Part shown: positions 13,501 to 23,362 of the stretch, piece by piece
Layout: the number at the start of each line of letters is the position of its first letter
How positions within the stretch are numbered: the first letter of the stretch is position 1
Assembly: GCA_038502055.1 (NCBI GenBank)
Contig: JAXRKN010000043.1
Span: 1,860,001-1,924,000, forward strand
DNA length: 64,000 nucleotides
Direction of reading: 5' to 3'
Origin: Tanytarsus gracilentus
Lineage: Eukaryota; Arthropoda; Insecta; Diptera; Chironomidae
Made by a program: the position numbers and the translations under genes
Notes under the pieces: generated by a model
What the model saw: only the letters and a program-made list of their open reading frames with translations
What the model was told of the DNA's origin: nothing
The model's database searches: none

Positions 13501-13757
13501 AGAGCGGCGCAGTGTCAAAAGCAATCAGAAGTAAATTAAATCTCTCGAAATCGGATAAGTCGAGTAGTGTTTGTGAGAGTGCAAGTTCCTTTGATCATGA
13601 CAAGTTTGAAAGTGGTGCAGCGAATGCAGAGAATGGCAATACAAAAATAGACTCAAAGGAGCACTCATCGTCCTCGAGTGCGAGCACGCCGGCAGATAAA
13701 AATGCACCACAGCTCAAAGTGGCTAAGAAAAAGTCGAAATTGTGTCTACTTTTATGA
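1539..13757 (+). CDS. Pde6: cGMP-specific 3',5'-cyclic phosphodiesterase, Pde6-like (dual GAF, CaaX)
   Basis: Hydrolyses cyclic nucleotides, chiefly cGMP by family. Coding exons: 1539-1838, 4846-5101, 6318-6560, 6645-6710, 7173-7372, 7457-7540, 7687-7728, 8297-8655, 8859-8867, 9089-9234, 9307-9398, 9524-9576, 10034-10148, 10452-10467, 11960-12099, 12205-12358, 12530-12561, 12823-13171, 13378-13757; phases fit throughout, giving 1011 aa. GAF-A spans about 125-295 (HADRGSLFLV, IINK then TERD) and GAF-B about 320-515 (CAVFLVD, CMPIKN, FCGLGI). The catalytic domain is about 575-900: YHNWRHA, the metal-binding HDLDHRGTNNAF split between exons 14 and 15, MEHHHFDQC, FFDQGD, and the nucleotide-binding Gln in MQVDFID. 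The tail is basic and ends KKKSKLCLLL, a geranylgeranyl-type CaaX box as in Drosophila Pde6, which implies membrane attachment. Start ATG 1539 follows an in-frame stop; a second ATG is adjacent. Pde11 is the nearest alternative, but the CaaX end favours Pde6. Confidence 0.93.
1958..2310. repeat. AGCTTT-rich degenerate repeat in Pde6 intron 1
   Basis: The stretch is dense in GAAAGCTT, AAAGCTCA and AAGCTTTT words in both orientations, separated by AT-rich spacers. Similar clusters occur at about 6765-6955, 50866-51000, 51805-51880 and 57335-57480. No coding potential is seen. Origin unknown; it could be a decayed dispersed element. Confidence 0.45.
2682..2730. repeat. (TCCG)n tetranucleotide microsatellite
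   Basis: About 12 perfect copies of TCCG (CCGT/GTCC by phase). It lies inside the putative HINE-like element, downstream of its left inverted repeat. Confidence 0.9.
2962..3611. repeat. 19-bp minisatellite array
   Basis: About 34 tandem copies of GTTGGTTCCTCAGCTGGAT, with recurrent CAGCTG/CCGCTG variants and a few substitutions (ATAGCTG, CTAAGCTG). Because 19 is not a multiple of 3, all three forward frames read the same 19-residue repeat in rotation. These open frames are products of the repeat, not genes. The array lies in an intron. Confidence 0.9.
3612..4040. repeat. Second compound minisatellite array (CTTCTCCAAAATGGCT type)
   Basis: Irregular tandem array built from an 11-bp module CTTCTCCGAGA and a 29-bp module beginning CTTCTCCAAAATGGCT, in varying order. 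Long reading frames on both strands are explained by the stop-free repeat. The array decays towards 4090. Confidence 0.85.
4657..4756. mobile_element. 100-bp inverted-repeat (MITE-like) element
   Basis: Perfect 10-bp inverted repeat GCAAGGGATG (4657-4666) and CATCCCTTGC (4747-4756) around an AT-only core, in Pde6 intron 1. No clear target duplication was identified. Confidence 0.4.
6008..6128. mobile_element. 121-bp inverted-repeat (MITE-like) element
   Basis: Terminal arms TGAGGGAATTT (6008-6018) and AAATTCCCTCA (6118-6128) are exact reverse complements. An inner pair, TAAATCCAAGATT and AATCTTGGATTTA, extends the hairpin. It sits in Pde6 intron 2. Confidence 0.5.
8859..8867 (+). other. Pde6: 9-nt microexon of the Pde6-like gene
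   Basis: Bases GTATGAAAG lie between an acceptor (TTGTAG) and a strong donor (GTGAGT). They join the preceding AT to give Met-Tyr-Glu and leave AG for the next exon, restoring the MYE..KLMAKQ stretch expected between GAF-B and the catalytic domain in this family. Without it the flanking exons still stay in frame (9 nt), but the conserved YE is lost. Confidence 0.75.
8946..9014. mobile_element. Short inverted-repeat (MITE-like) element
   Basis: GTGGGGTTGAAATTT (8946-8960) is matched by AAATTTCAACCCAC, ending at 9014, with one base missing. The core is AT-rich. It lies between the 9-nt microexon and the next exon of Pde6. Confidence 0.4.
10452..10467 (+). other. Pde6: 16-nt microexon encoding the start of the PDE metal-binding HD motif
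   Basis: CTTTGCCATGACTTAG is flanked by an acceptor (CATACAG) and donor (GTAAGA). It encodes Leu-Cys-His-Asp-Leu plus the first base of the Asp completed by the exon at 11960. The catalytic His-Asp pair is therefore carried by a 16-nt exon 1.5 kb away from the rest of the motif. Skipping it would shift the frame and abolish catalysis. Confidence 0.8.
13222..13314. mobile_element. 93-bp inverted-repeat (MITE-like) element
   Basis: GTTTGTGAGTTAGGTGAC (13222-13239) and GTTACCTAACCCACAAAC (13297-13314) pair at 16 of 18 positions. It occupies much of the last Pde6 intron. Confidence 0.5.
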
Positions 13758-14417
13758 CCCAAACAGTACAGTGAGGATCACGTTTAGTCATAAGTGAAGT
13801 CCCACTTGAAAGAAAAAATTTGGTAAAATCAGCTAAAATTTAAAAGCTCAAAATTTTTAAAGCTCGAAGTTTAGCTGATTTTTGCAAAACAATTTTAGAA
13901 TTATACAAACAAATCTTGTTGTCCATTACTTGCTTGATAGTGAACTGTGAAAGTTCCATCAGATTTTTAGAATTTTAAGCCCAAAACTTTTTGTAGAATG
14001 AAATTTTAAGCGTTGTGAGTAGAAATCTCCCTTTTTCTCGCTAAGTAACAATCATCTTCTGCTTTTTAGACTCCGGTGTTGATACATGAAAGATGTGTAA
14101 AAAATTTACAAACTCATATTTATGAAAATATTTTAAGGTGATATTACCGAATCTAATCTAATTGATGACCTAAGCATAGTGAAAGCAATGTTGTGAAAGC
14201 TATTCCAAGATAATCCGTAAAAATATATTTTTGATATAAAAAAATTGCTTTAAATTAATCTTTTTTTTTCTTGTGAGGTTGAAAAAGTAAAACAACTCAG
14301 ATTGGCGGAAGGAAAAAGTTGTGGGAAGTTTTAATTTTTGCATTTAATTCTGGCACTGAAATATATAATGAGAGAAAGTGAAGAAGAAAAAGATTTTTTG
14401 GCATTTTATAAAAGGTT
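13758..14417. other. Pde6 3'UTR and flank
   Basis: AT-rich non-coding sequence after the stop codon. No clean AATAAA lies close to the stop; AAATATAT at about 14220 is a weak candidate. No other gene is seen. Confidence 0.4.
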
Positions 14418-15467
14418 CCCTAGTAGACAGCTATCAAGCAATTGTTTAAACAATCGCATGCAAAACTTTATCTAGCAAATGCAGTTTTGCATGCAAATTT
14501 CATTTTCGGTTTATTCTCAGAACGAACACTATTGCATTTGCTTATAAGCACTTACAGATTAGCATGCAAATTTCATGTGGAAAAACTGCACTATAATTTT
14601 CACATGAAATTTATTTGCAATTTTATTTGAATTTAGCAAGAAAATCTCATTTGAGATTTTTATATAATTTCAACGAGCTAAATGTGTAATAATTTTCACT
14701 TGCGATTTTCATAAAATTTGCACTAGCAAATTGCATTCATTTTATTAGTTTTAAATTTCATTCGGATTAATTTTTAATCTTTGGATTTAAATTTATAAAA
14801 GGTTATGTTTATTGTTTTGTCTTTAAAATAAAATAATTTATAGAAATTTATTTTGTGTGTTTGTGTTCTTTCCTTTTTCGTCTTCTTGTGTTGGGACGAC
14901 CTGAAAATTAATATTAAGATTAAAATTTCCTTACCTCGGTTTGCTCATGAAGAATAAATCCTCTAGTTCTTTTTAATCCTTGTTCTGTGGAATTTAATAA
15001 TTTGTTTTTTTCACCATCGTTTATAAGATCATGAATTTTTTATTCTCAACCTTGAAAATATTCATTAAATTTCAAATAATTTGCAAAATTTTAAATTAAA
15101 CTAAAATTGTTTCATGAAATTTGCATGCTAATCTACAAGTGCATATAAGCAAATGAAATTCGAGGTCGTTCTGCGAAAGTCATGCAAGTAAAAATTGCAT
15201 GCAGAACTGCATATGAACTTGCATATAAAAATGTAAATCACTTTTGCATAAAAATGTTAAATGAAATTGCAAATAGAAATTCACTAAACATTTCCTTGAG
15301 AATTATTTAGCTATTCATTCATGTAAAAATTTTGCACATAAATGTCATAACAAATCGCAAATGAAAATTATGCAACAATTTTCATTTAAAAATGGTCAAG
15401 AAAAATTAAATGCAATTTGTTTAAACACTAATTGCAAGCGCAGAATGTTTAGCTATGTCTACTAGGG
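14418..15467. mobile_element. 1.05-kb foldback/MITE-like element with TIRs and 3-bp TSD
   Basis: The ends are CCCTAGTAGACAGCTA (14418 on) and the near reverse complement TAGCTATGTCTACTAGGG, ending at 15467. Both sides are flanked by GTT (14415-14417; 15468-15470), a plausible 3-bp target duplication. Inverted homology continues inward: the segment at about 14533-14578 (TTGCTTATAAGCACTT, ATTAGCATGCAAATTTCATG) is repeated in reverse at about 15111-15160. No transposase frame is present. A 3-bp duplication would fit PIF/Harbinger-type transposition, but this is inference. Confidence 0.65.
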
Positions 15468-18400
15468 GTTAATTGAGGGTTTAAGAGTAAATGTTGAGTC
15501 AATAAATTAATTTCTAATCAAAGTTTTAAAAAAAATTATAAGAAAATAATTGAAAATTTTTAAAAAACACCAAAATTATTTTAAAGCTACGAAACTTTTG
15601 AATCGCCCAAAAATGCTTTCAGTCTAAACTTTTTCAACTTCCTCCACATTCAAATCGCCCACACAAGTCGAGAATGACAAAAAATTTAATCCTAATTAAA
15701 ACACACAAAAAATCGTAGACAAATTAAGAATTTGAAATTTAAATTGAATTTCTTTTCGCATTTATTGCTGCTGATACTAGAGACTAAGCAAAAAATTATC
15801 AATATGAGAGAGAAAAAAATTAAATTTAAGATCGAAAAATTGGAAAAGTCGTCTTATGATCTTTTTGGTATACATGTTAATTAAATTAAAAAGTAATTAG
15901 AGAATAAAATGAGGCATTTAAGAAAAATTATCAAATGAGAAAATCTTATCAAAATTAATTTGTATTTATTTTATCCCATTTGATCTTTTATCAAATGCCA
16001 AAGCTCATTTTAATTTAACTCGCAAAATGAAACCAAAAATTGCCGATTCATTCTCTCAACCGAAAAGTAAATACACCTCGGCTTTTATCCCTCAATATTT
16101 TTTATTTCGGATGTGTATGAAGTATGTACATACTCTATTAAGGTATAACCCGGGCTCTCTCTCGGAAAAAGCTCTTTCATATAATGAGGAAAAAAGGTGA
16201 ATAAAATTAGAATCAATCACGGTCTTTTATTCATGAATACAGAGAAAATAATTTAGGTGAAAACCTTGCTGTGATTTTTTGATTTGATTTTAACTTTTAA
16301 CAGTCAATTAAAAAAATCGGTTTTTAAATTGAAATTTATTCTTTGTTTAAAAAGTCTTGGATTTAGAAAGGTAAAATTACCGCAAGGGAAATAAATTATG
16401 TCATATTTGGACCGATTAGCACTTAATAGTAGTACATGCCTTAATAAACAAAAGATTTTAATCATTTTCATGTCCTTTTCCTCTCTTCCATAGCTCTTTT
16501 CGTAGCAAGCAGCAATTCCATAAAGAAAAAAAATTAAAAAGCTTTTGAGTAAAGTTTCAAGTTAGGGGGTTCGTTTGAAAATTAAGTCACGTGCAATTTT
16601 TTGGGATTAAATAATAAAAATGAATTAATTAATAAAGTTGACTTAATTTTTAATCAACCCCACACGCAAAATTTTTTAATATAAAATCGCTACCTCTTAT
16701 TTCAACTTTTTTATTAAAAACTGAATAGAAAATCGCAAGCAGATGAGAGATTGAAATATTAATTAAGTACACACAATTGAATGTTTAAAATTCAATCACA
16801 AAAATAAATATTGTTCAAAGTTACATAAGAATTCGAGAGAGACAGCTAGACGATGAAAGATCTCGCAATTTCCACAATGATGGGAAATGAAGGAAGAAAA
16901 ATTAAATCAATAAAAGAAAGAAGAAAAAATATAATTGAAAATTGCCTATGTGAATTTCATTGCTCTTCACAGTACTCGAATGGAGGGATGGAAGGGAGTT
17001 GTATGACAGTGATGTAAACAATTTTTAAAGCTTTAATTATGTCAATGAAAATTTGGAGCTCCATTTGAGAGTTAATTAAATTTTGAAAACACCCTTTTAA
17101 AAAAAATCTTTTTCATTTATTTTTTTAGTCCTAAAACGACCATCATTTGCAATCAAATCCAACCTCTTTTCATGCTCATTAAAAATCATACAAAACTTCC
17201 TCTTATTCAACTGAATATAAATGAAGGGTTTCTCTCATATTTATTGCAGGTCATTTAAATTAATTGATGAAAAAAGAGCTTCTCGAAAGCATTAAATTTG
17301 TGTAAAAAGCTCAGCTGAAATGGACTTTTATCAAATATAAAGAACATTTATTTGAAAAGTGTTTCAATGAGGTTTTGGGTTAGTTTTATTTAAATTTTAA
17401 TTTTTTATTAATTTTTTTTTAAATTTTATAAAATTTTGTCAAAATTCTTCTAAGCAAAATATTTATTTTACAAAAAGTCCTAAAAATTAAAAATGTTTAT
17501 TCAAAAAAGTTTGAAAATTACCCCTTAAATTAAAAATTCAATACTTCAACATCAAAATTGTATGATTTATTTCTTTCCGCTTAATTTAAATTTTTCATTG
17601 TATATTTCATGCATTTATTCCCACAATCTTTTTCAAAAGCCTGAGTCAACAGCGCGGGGAGGATTTGGATTTAAATAAGACACGTGTGTTCATCACATCA
17701 ACTCAACTTCTCACATGTTTCTGAAATTCCAAGGATTTAACAACGCAGTTAAGAAATAACTTTTGAGTTTTTCACAGAAAATCGCATTAATAGTCGAAAA
17801 AAGAATTGTGTTGCGTAAATTTATTCCGAAATCCTTCGAGACTCTTGAATGCTAATTTTTACTCTATAAGGATTCAAATAGCTTGACCATTATCCTTCGT
17901 CACGTGACCACTCAAGCAGATCGAAAATAAGAAAGAAATATTTTCTCAACACTTAACCTCACCCAAGGTAAAACGCTGAAGAAAATCAATCCTAATGACT
18001 CAACGTGAAGAATGCTGCAAAAAAATCTTTTCCTTCTCGATTCGATGACCTTTCACTCTGATATATCAATCAATATCGCTCGATGCTTACATGATTTTGA
18101 ATCTTTAAATTTCAGTGAGAAGATTTACTGCAAGGTGGATAAAAATTTCATGATATTGCAGAAGTTTTTTTTCACATTCTCAGACTTTTTCGGAAAAATT
18201 TTCAATCCGATGAAAAATTCAACACATGACTAGCCCAAAGGCGCGCCTACAAAAAACTTTTTTTGCTCCCTGTTTTGCTCTCATGTTCTTGTTCATTATT
18301 CATATGTACGCGGCTTTGACATGTCGCAATGCATTAGTGTAAATCCTGCTTTACAATGGGTGAGCACTAAAATTAAATAATTAGATGAAGACTTTTTGTT

Positions 18401-19280
18401 TTATGATTTTTTAAAGCTGCCCATTGACTGTAAATTTTTTAGAAATCATCAAAATTTGAAGTTTTTATAGCTCGACAAAAAATTTCAACAAAAAAACTTC
18501 TTGATGATGTATCAAATGCTTGACAATCGAAGAGAGGCCCTCCAAACAATGCATCACTGTCATGAAGAAAAAGGTCGCTCTTCTTATTTTTTCCCTTCAA
18601 AACTCTCGCATGTCTCTCAACTGACAATCAAAATGTCACATCCGTTCGATATTAATTGGATAAATTTGAAGATGTCACAATTGATTATTCAATTTTTGAG
18701 TTGAAAGGTAAAATTTATTTATTTTATTTTTAATTAAAGTTTAATTTTTTTAAATTTTTCCGCAAGTCGAATTCGCTCTTAAATTGAAAAACAAATTAAG
18801 AGACTCGAGTTCGTTGTGGAATTATTTGAAATCATTCAAATAGGAACATTTGCAAGTAATATAACACATTGGAACCAAAAAAGTATTTTGAGCTTTTGTT
18901 CGATCTCCTTAAAAGTGGATGGTGAATTGTATAAAGCTTTATTTTTATGTTACATATTTTTTGAATGATCCCAAAAAAGCGTATTCAAATTTAAGTTTTA
19001 AAAATACGTTACAGATGAATATTTTAGATTGATTAAAATTAAAAGTTTATCATGCGCATGTGTGTAAAAAACTTTAATTATAATGCATTAAAATCCAAAA
19101 TTACAATTAATTTTACAATTCATAATTTTTAAGTTCCGAATAATTTATAGAAATATGAAAAAATTAAAAATATATTTTATTGGACTTGTGTCATTTTAAT
19201 ACGCAAAACTTTCAAACACCGGCTGAGTATTGTTTACTTTTTATTATAATCATAAACAAGTTATTTCTTCGAAAAATAAA
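15468..19280. other. Gene-free AT-rich spacer
   Basis: Both strands were scanned and no splice-consistent coding exon, RNA gene or long repeat was recognised. A weak inverted-repeat element lies at 16565-16661 (GGGGTT arm with AACCCC; inner TGACTTAATTTT pair). Short open frames near 18012-18704 have no conserved features. Confidence 0.5.
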
Positions 19281-19797
19281 ATGAATTCATTTTTTCAAAA
19301 ATTACTCGGTACTTGGGAAAGCACAAAAGCTTTCGGAAGCTTTCCAACAATCAAGGACTTCGATTACTATGAAACGATTAAGTTTGAGCAAAATGGACAG
19401 CCATTGCTTCACTATAGCTCGATAACTAAAATTGGTGAGAAGACTATGCACTGCGAGCAAGGATTTTTGAGAATGCTGAAGCCACCGAGTGATGTTGCAT
19501 CACTAGAAGCACATAATTTTGGAGTTACTGAATTAAAATTTTGCAATTAACACTTTTAAATAATAATTTTATTGTCAGGTTACTGTTGTTTATGAGGGAA
19601 AAATTGATGGCGACAGTTTAACATTAAATTCAACCGAGATTCAGAGAATTTCAACAGCGAAAGAGCCTCACGTGACTGAATTGAGGAAAGTCATCAAGAT
19701 TGTTTCTGAAAATGAGCTGGAAATGGAAGTTGACATGGCAACCACAAAAACTCCATTAACAAACCACCTAAAAATTTCATACAAGAAGTCCGCATAA
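19281..19797 (+). CDS. Nitrobindin / THAP4 C-terminal-like heme-binding beta-barrel protein
   Basis: Two exons, 19281-19523 and 19579-19797, with a 55-bp phase-0 intron, give 153 aa. The protein opens with LLGTWESTKAFGSFPTI, matching the nitrobindin GTW...YPTI start, and continues with FDYYETIKF, EQGFLRM, EAHNFGVT, AKEPHV, MATT and NHLKISYKK. The late His falls where the heme-iron ligand lies in nitrobindins. The family binds ferric heme and is linked to NO or peroxynitrite chemistry; no THAP zinc finger is present, so this is the stand-alone form. The first glycine-rich loop is less glycine-rich than usual. The donor GTTACT is weak, but the joined frame restores the conserved GVTVVYEG. It is convergent with the bHLH gene. 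Confidence 0.85.
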
Positions 19798-19821
19798 AAA
19801 GTATTAAAATGTTCAATTTTA

Positions 19822-20855
19822 TTAATGATTAAAGTTACTATTTTTAAAAGTTTTTCGAGGTGGTGTCAACATTGTTATAAATCCATTTTCATCAATGCGA
19901 TTTGTAAGCAAACTGTTTTGTAAATATCTGATGTAGTTGATTGCGATTCTGTTGAAAATAAAAATTTTAATAAATAATTTAATTTTTTTTAAAATTTTTT
20001 TATCTACCTCAGGCACTCGATTTTTGAATATTTCTTTCCACTTGGCTTCGAAACGGGAAGTTTTGCTGAAAAAATTAATTTTAATAAATTTTGAGCGGTC
20101 AAATTAAATTTAAAAATAAAAATCGTTAAAATTTATAATATTTTAAATTCATAAAAATCGAAACATTTCGCATCCAATAAATTTCCTTGAAATTTCAATT
20201 TTTAACGATTTTTCCCTTTTCAAAAATTAAATATTTCAAAACTAACCTCTAAGCATATCAAAAGCTCTGTTCATATCTTTCATTCGGTTCCTCTCTCGAT
20301 CGCACGCCGTCTTTTTGAATGCATTTTCAATTTCTTGTGCACGCTCTTTCCAATTTCTCATTTCCTTCGATGTCGAGCCCGTTGATGACGTCGGTGAAAA
20401 TTGAAATGACATGCCGTTCTCTTTCGGTGGACTCTTTTGACCATAATTATTCACAAAAATTGGACTCGACTCGATGTTGATGGTGTGAAGAGGAATTGCG
20501 CCTTGAAAAACTTTAGAAATTATTTTAAGAAATTTATGAAGACAATTTTAAACTCACCTGCGATTGGATAAAAAGCATTTCCAGGATTGGTTAAGTAGAT
20601 TGGTGAAGGATAGTTGAAGCTGCTGCGATGGTTCCACTCGGGCGTGTATTGTAAATGTGAAATTTCTTCGAGAACTGAATGATGCTGATGTGTTTGATCC
20701 ATCACATGCACATTCTCGATCACATAATTTAGTGGCGCGTCAAGGGTCAATATAGTTCTCGGCTCATCGCCATCATCATCCCTTCCACTATCCTCATGCT
20801 GGAATTCAGCCACTGATTTAATCACTTCAAGGTTCAATGGTGTCAGCTCATCCAT
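19822..20855 (-). CDS. sage: Basic helix-loop-helix transcription factor, sage-like
   Basis: Four exons on the minus strand: 20855-20558, 20501-20247, 20065-20008 and 19948-19822, giving 245 aa with phases consistent. The bHLH region is near the C-terminus (about residues 155-215): basic region ACDRERNRMKDMNRAFDMLR, loop KLPVSKPSGKKYSKIECL, helix 2 RIAINYIRYLQ. This is very close to Drosophila Sage, a salivary-gland bHLH activator of secretory genes. The N-terminal half is acidic and poorly conserved. The AATAAA signal overlaps the stop codon (TTTATT on plus at 19817-19822), so its 3' end should run into the neighbouring convergent gene. The assignment to sage rather than another bHLH subfamily rests on the basic region and loop. 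Confidence 0.8.
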
Positions 20856-21308
20856 GATGATCGACTTGTCACTTCAAAAGTTCAAAATAAAATGAGACAT
20901 TTCGAGAGAAAAAAATATGAAGGTGTATTAATCACTATTGAGGGAATGTTTGAACAAGTGGATCCAGGCAGAGAGCATACACTCATGGCTCTATTATTAT
21001 ACTCGTTGTATTTAGAAAATTATTAGACGTGCATTGAAAAAAAATGTTAATATAAAAGGAAGCAAATAACAGAAAATTGGAGCAAAGAAATTTCTTCCGT
21101 TTTTATTCAAATGCAAATTAGGATGGAGAGGATCAACATATGGCATCAAGTGCACTTGTATGTGTCACTTGACTCAAATCACTTGATTCCTCTTATGAGT
21201 AGCACATTAATTTTGACTTTTGAGGGTATGCAAAAATGAAGTTTAATGAACGATTAAAATAAAAAAAATTTTAAGCAACATAGCAAAAGCTTAATATATT
21301 TTATTAGT
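20856..21308. promoter_or_regulatory. Intergenic promoter region of the sage-like gene
   Basis: About 450 bp between the bHLH start and the TrpRS stop. A TATAATA-like box on the minus strand near 20995-21003 (plus: TATTATTATACTC) could serve the bHLH gene. Nothing else is recognised. Confidence 0.3.
21300..21305 (-). terminator. Poly(A) signal of the TrpRS gene
   Basis: AATAAA on the minus strand begins only a few bases after the TGA at 21309-21311, so the 3'UTR is predicted to be very short. Confidence 0.6.
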
Positions 21309-22573
21309 TCACTCTAACTCTCTAACTGTCATAAACTTTTCAACAATAAAATCAGTAACCAATTTTCTTTTCTCTTGATGAACGCTTACAATCGGCTGAA
21401 GACAGTCGATAGCTAACTTTTTAATTTCTCCACTCAAAAGATCGCCAGATCTGTAGCTAGATCGAATTTTCTCAAGTTCAGCGTCATCGGGTTGGAAGAA
21501 TCTCAAGAGATGATAGGACACATCGACTTCTGTGTCACCGCCTTGATCACGATGCTCTTCGACTGTCGCCTTTCCACCCGAAAATGCATACTTGTTGACT
21601 TTAGTTTTGATCTGCTTGGCAGTATCAGTTAGAAAAATTGCAGAATTGACATCGCTCGTTGACATTTTTGTCTTGACGCCTTGAAGTGATGGCAAAAATA
21701 CAGAATGAAGCATAATTGGTGATGGAAAATCGAGTTTTTGAGAGACTTCTCGTGCCATTTGAAAGTACGGATCTTGGTCGAGAGCGCACACAACGAAGGG
21801 TTGAATTTTTTCATTGCCAAAGATTTGTGGAAAGGTTGTTGAGAGTGCCGGTGCAACTTGTGTGGATGGGAAGCCAATTTTTCCAACTAAATCAGAATCG
21901 GTAAAGCCAAAAAGTTCTTTTAATTGGCCATAAGTGATGCACTTTCTTATTCTGATGAGGTTCCTGTAGTATTCGGGCGTTTGACCCATATAAGTTAGAC
22001 TCGAAAATATGAAGGTTTTTTGTGGATTGAATCCAACTGCTATGATGTCCTTGACATTATCTTTCGTAAATTTTTCAACCTGCTCCACTTTCAAGTCGCT
22101 AAATAAAGTTTTTTCGTCATCCGTTAGCTGGATCATCACAGGAACATCAAACACGTCTTGAAGCCATCTGGAAGTTTATAAAAATGAATATTAAATATTA
22201 ATGAATTAAACTAAATAACATCAAGTTAAACTTACTTAGTTATAATTAGTGGAATTAAGTGACCTAAATGTAATCCTTCACTAGATGGTTTTCTTCCAGT
22301 ATAGATATAGAATGGCTTTTTATCAGCATGCAGTTTAAGAAGCACTTCAAGATCTCTATGAGAAAAAATGATTCCTCGCTTGATAAAGTAATGAACTTCC
22401 CGTCCTATCGCTGCCTCAAATTTTTTAATAATTTCGTCATCAATTTTTTGCACTTTAAATTTTTCACCAATTTTATCGTAATCGATGCCGGCCTCGTTTA
22501 TGCTTTGAATATTCCATGGAGTGATTATATCTTCCGTTGCAATTGACATCACTTCAAGCTTGTTTTCTAGCAT
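21309..22573 (-). CDS. WARS: Cytoplasmic tryptophan--tRNA ligase (TrpRS)
   Basis: Charges tRNA-Trp with tryptophan using ATP (class Ic synthetase). Two exons, 22573-22236 and 22167-21309, joined across a 68-bp intron, give 398 aa; the junction restores TKWLQDVFDVP. Signature HLGH (HIGH motif) is at about residue 100 and KMSTS (KMSKS) about 270. Other family blocks are YTGRKPSSEGLHLGHLIP, MIQLTDDEK, DIIAVGFNPQKTFIFS, GFTDSD, DQDPYF and FLTDTAKQIKTKVNKYAFSGG. The length matches the eukaryotic cytosolic core without an N-terminal WHEP domain; no WHEP-like exon was seen upstream, although a distant one cannot be excluded. Start ATG is at 22573. It lies on the same strand as the sage-like gene, 453 bp downstream of it in plus coordinates. 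Confidence 0.95.
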
Positions 22574-23125
22574 TTTAATTTAAATTTTATTAAAATTAGT
22601 TTTTAACCAAAAATAAAAAATATTTTTTGTTGACTTTGATGTTTCGCAACGCTCGATTTCCCCTTAACCGATTTTAAAAATTCAAAAGTCTCCAAAAATT
22701 AGGGTGTTTTTTGCGCAATAGGGTGAACGAACCTATTTTTTTGAAATAAAACCACGATTTGAAATTTAACCGAAAATTTTAAATTTCTCGTTAAATTTTA
22801 AAAATTAATTTTTAAAATTAATTAGTAAAATGAATGAAATCTTAACCAGAATCTTTTTGTCAAACAACGAAAAACAATGCCTTTTATCTTATCAATATGG
22901 GTCATGATTGCCTCTGCACTGGAAAAATAGATTAATTTCTTAATTAATTTGCAACATTGTTTAAAATGATTAAGTTAACTTACTTTTCTAGAACAATGAT
23001 AAAACTTAGTATTTAAACACAGAAGGAGTTTCATTGGACATCAAATATAATTCAACATTTGAAAAAGTAGCCAAGAAGTTTTTAAAACATTTCAAATTGA
23101 AAATAATAGAAATCAATAATCAAAA
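22574..23125. promoter_or_regulatory. Divergent spacer between TrpRS and defensin A
   Basis: AT-rich non-coding DNA. A TATA-like TATTTAAA at 23010-23017 and a GATAAA motif just upstream (about 22999) lie where a promoter for defensin A is expected, with TCATTGG about 20 bp downstream as a possible initiator. The TrpRS promoter must lie in the left half, but no TATA box is obvious there. Confidence 0.4.
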
Positions 23126-23362
23126 ATGCGTTCCTTCATAGTTTTCCTGTTCCTAACCGCGATCTTCGTCAACGTTTTTTCTGCAACAGTTTTGAAGTTA
23201 GAAGCTGATACCGTTGTGGAGCCTGACATTCTTGATGTTGAACCAGCTGATTGGGGATGCCCTACAAAGCATGCTGAATGTCACAATTATTGTACGAGTA
23301 TGGGCTTCCTAGGTGGTCGTTGCGGTGGAATTTTTTGGACACATTGCAAATGCCACAATTGA
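23126..23362 (+). CDS. Defensin-like secreted peptide A (CS-alpha-beta)
   Basis: 78-aa single-exon prepropeptide. A hydrophobic signal peptide (about 1-20, ending VFSA) is followed by an acidic pro-segment and a six-cysteine domain beginning WGCPTKHAEC. Cysteine spacing is C-x6-C-x3-C-x9-C-x7-C-x-C with the GGRC glycine motif, which fits the CS-alpha-beta defensin fold (membrane-active antimicrobial peptides). Unlike the B and C genes it lacks an RSGR processing site. AATAAA follows the stop at about 23371. It is the leftmost gene of the cluster; its last 17 codons are what remains at the start of the two later duplicated units. Confidence 0.85.
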   Translation: MRSFIVFLFLTAIFVNVFSATVLKLEADTVVEPDILDVEPADWGCPTKHAECHNYCTSMGFLGGRCGGIFWTHCKCHN

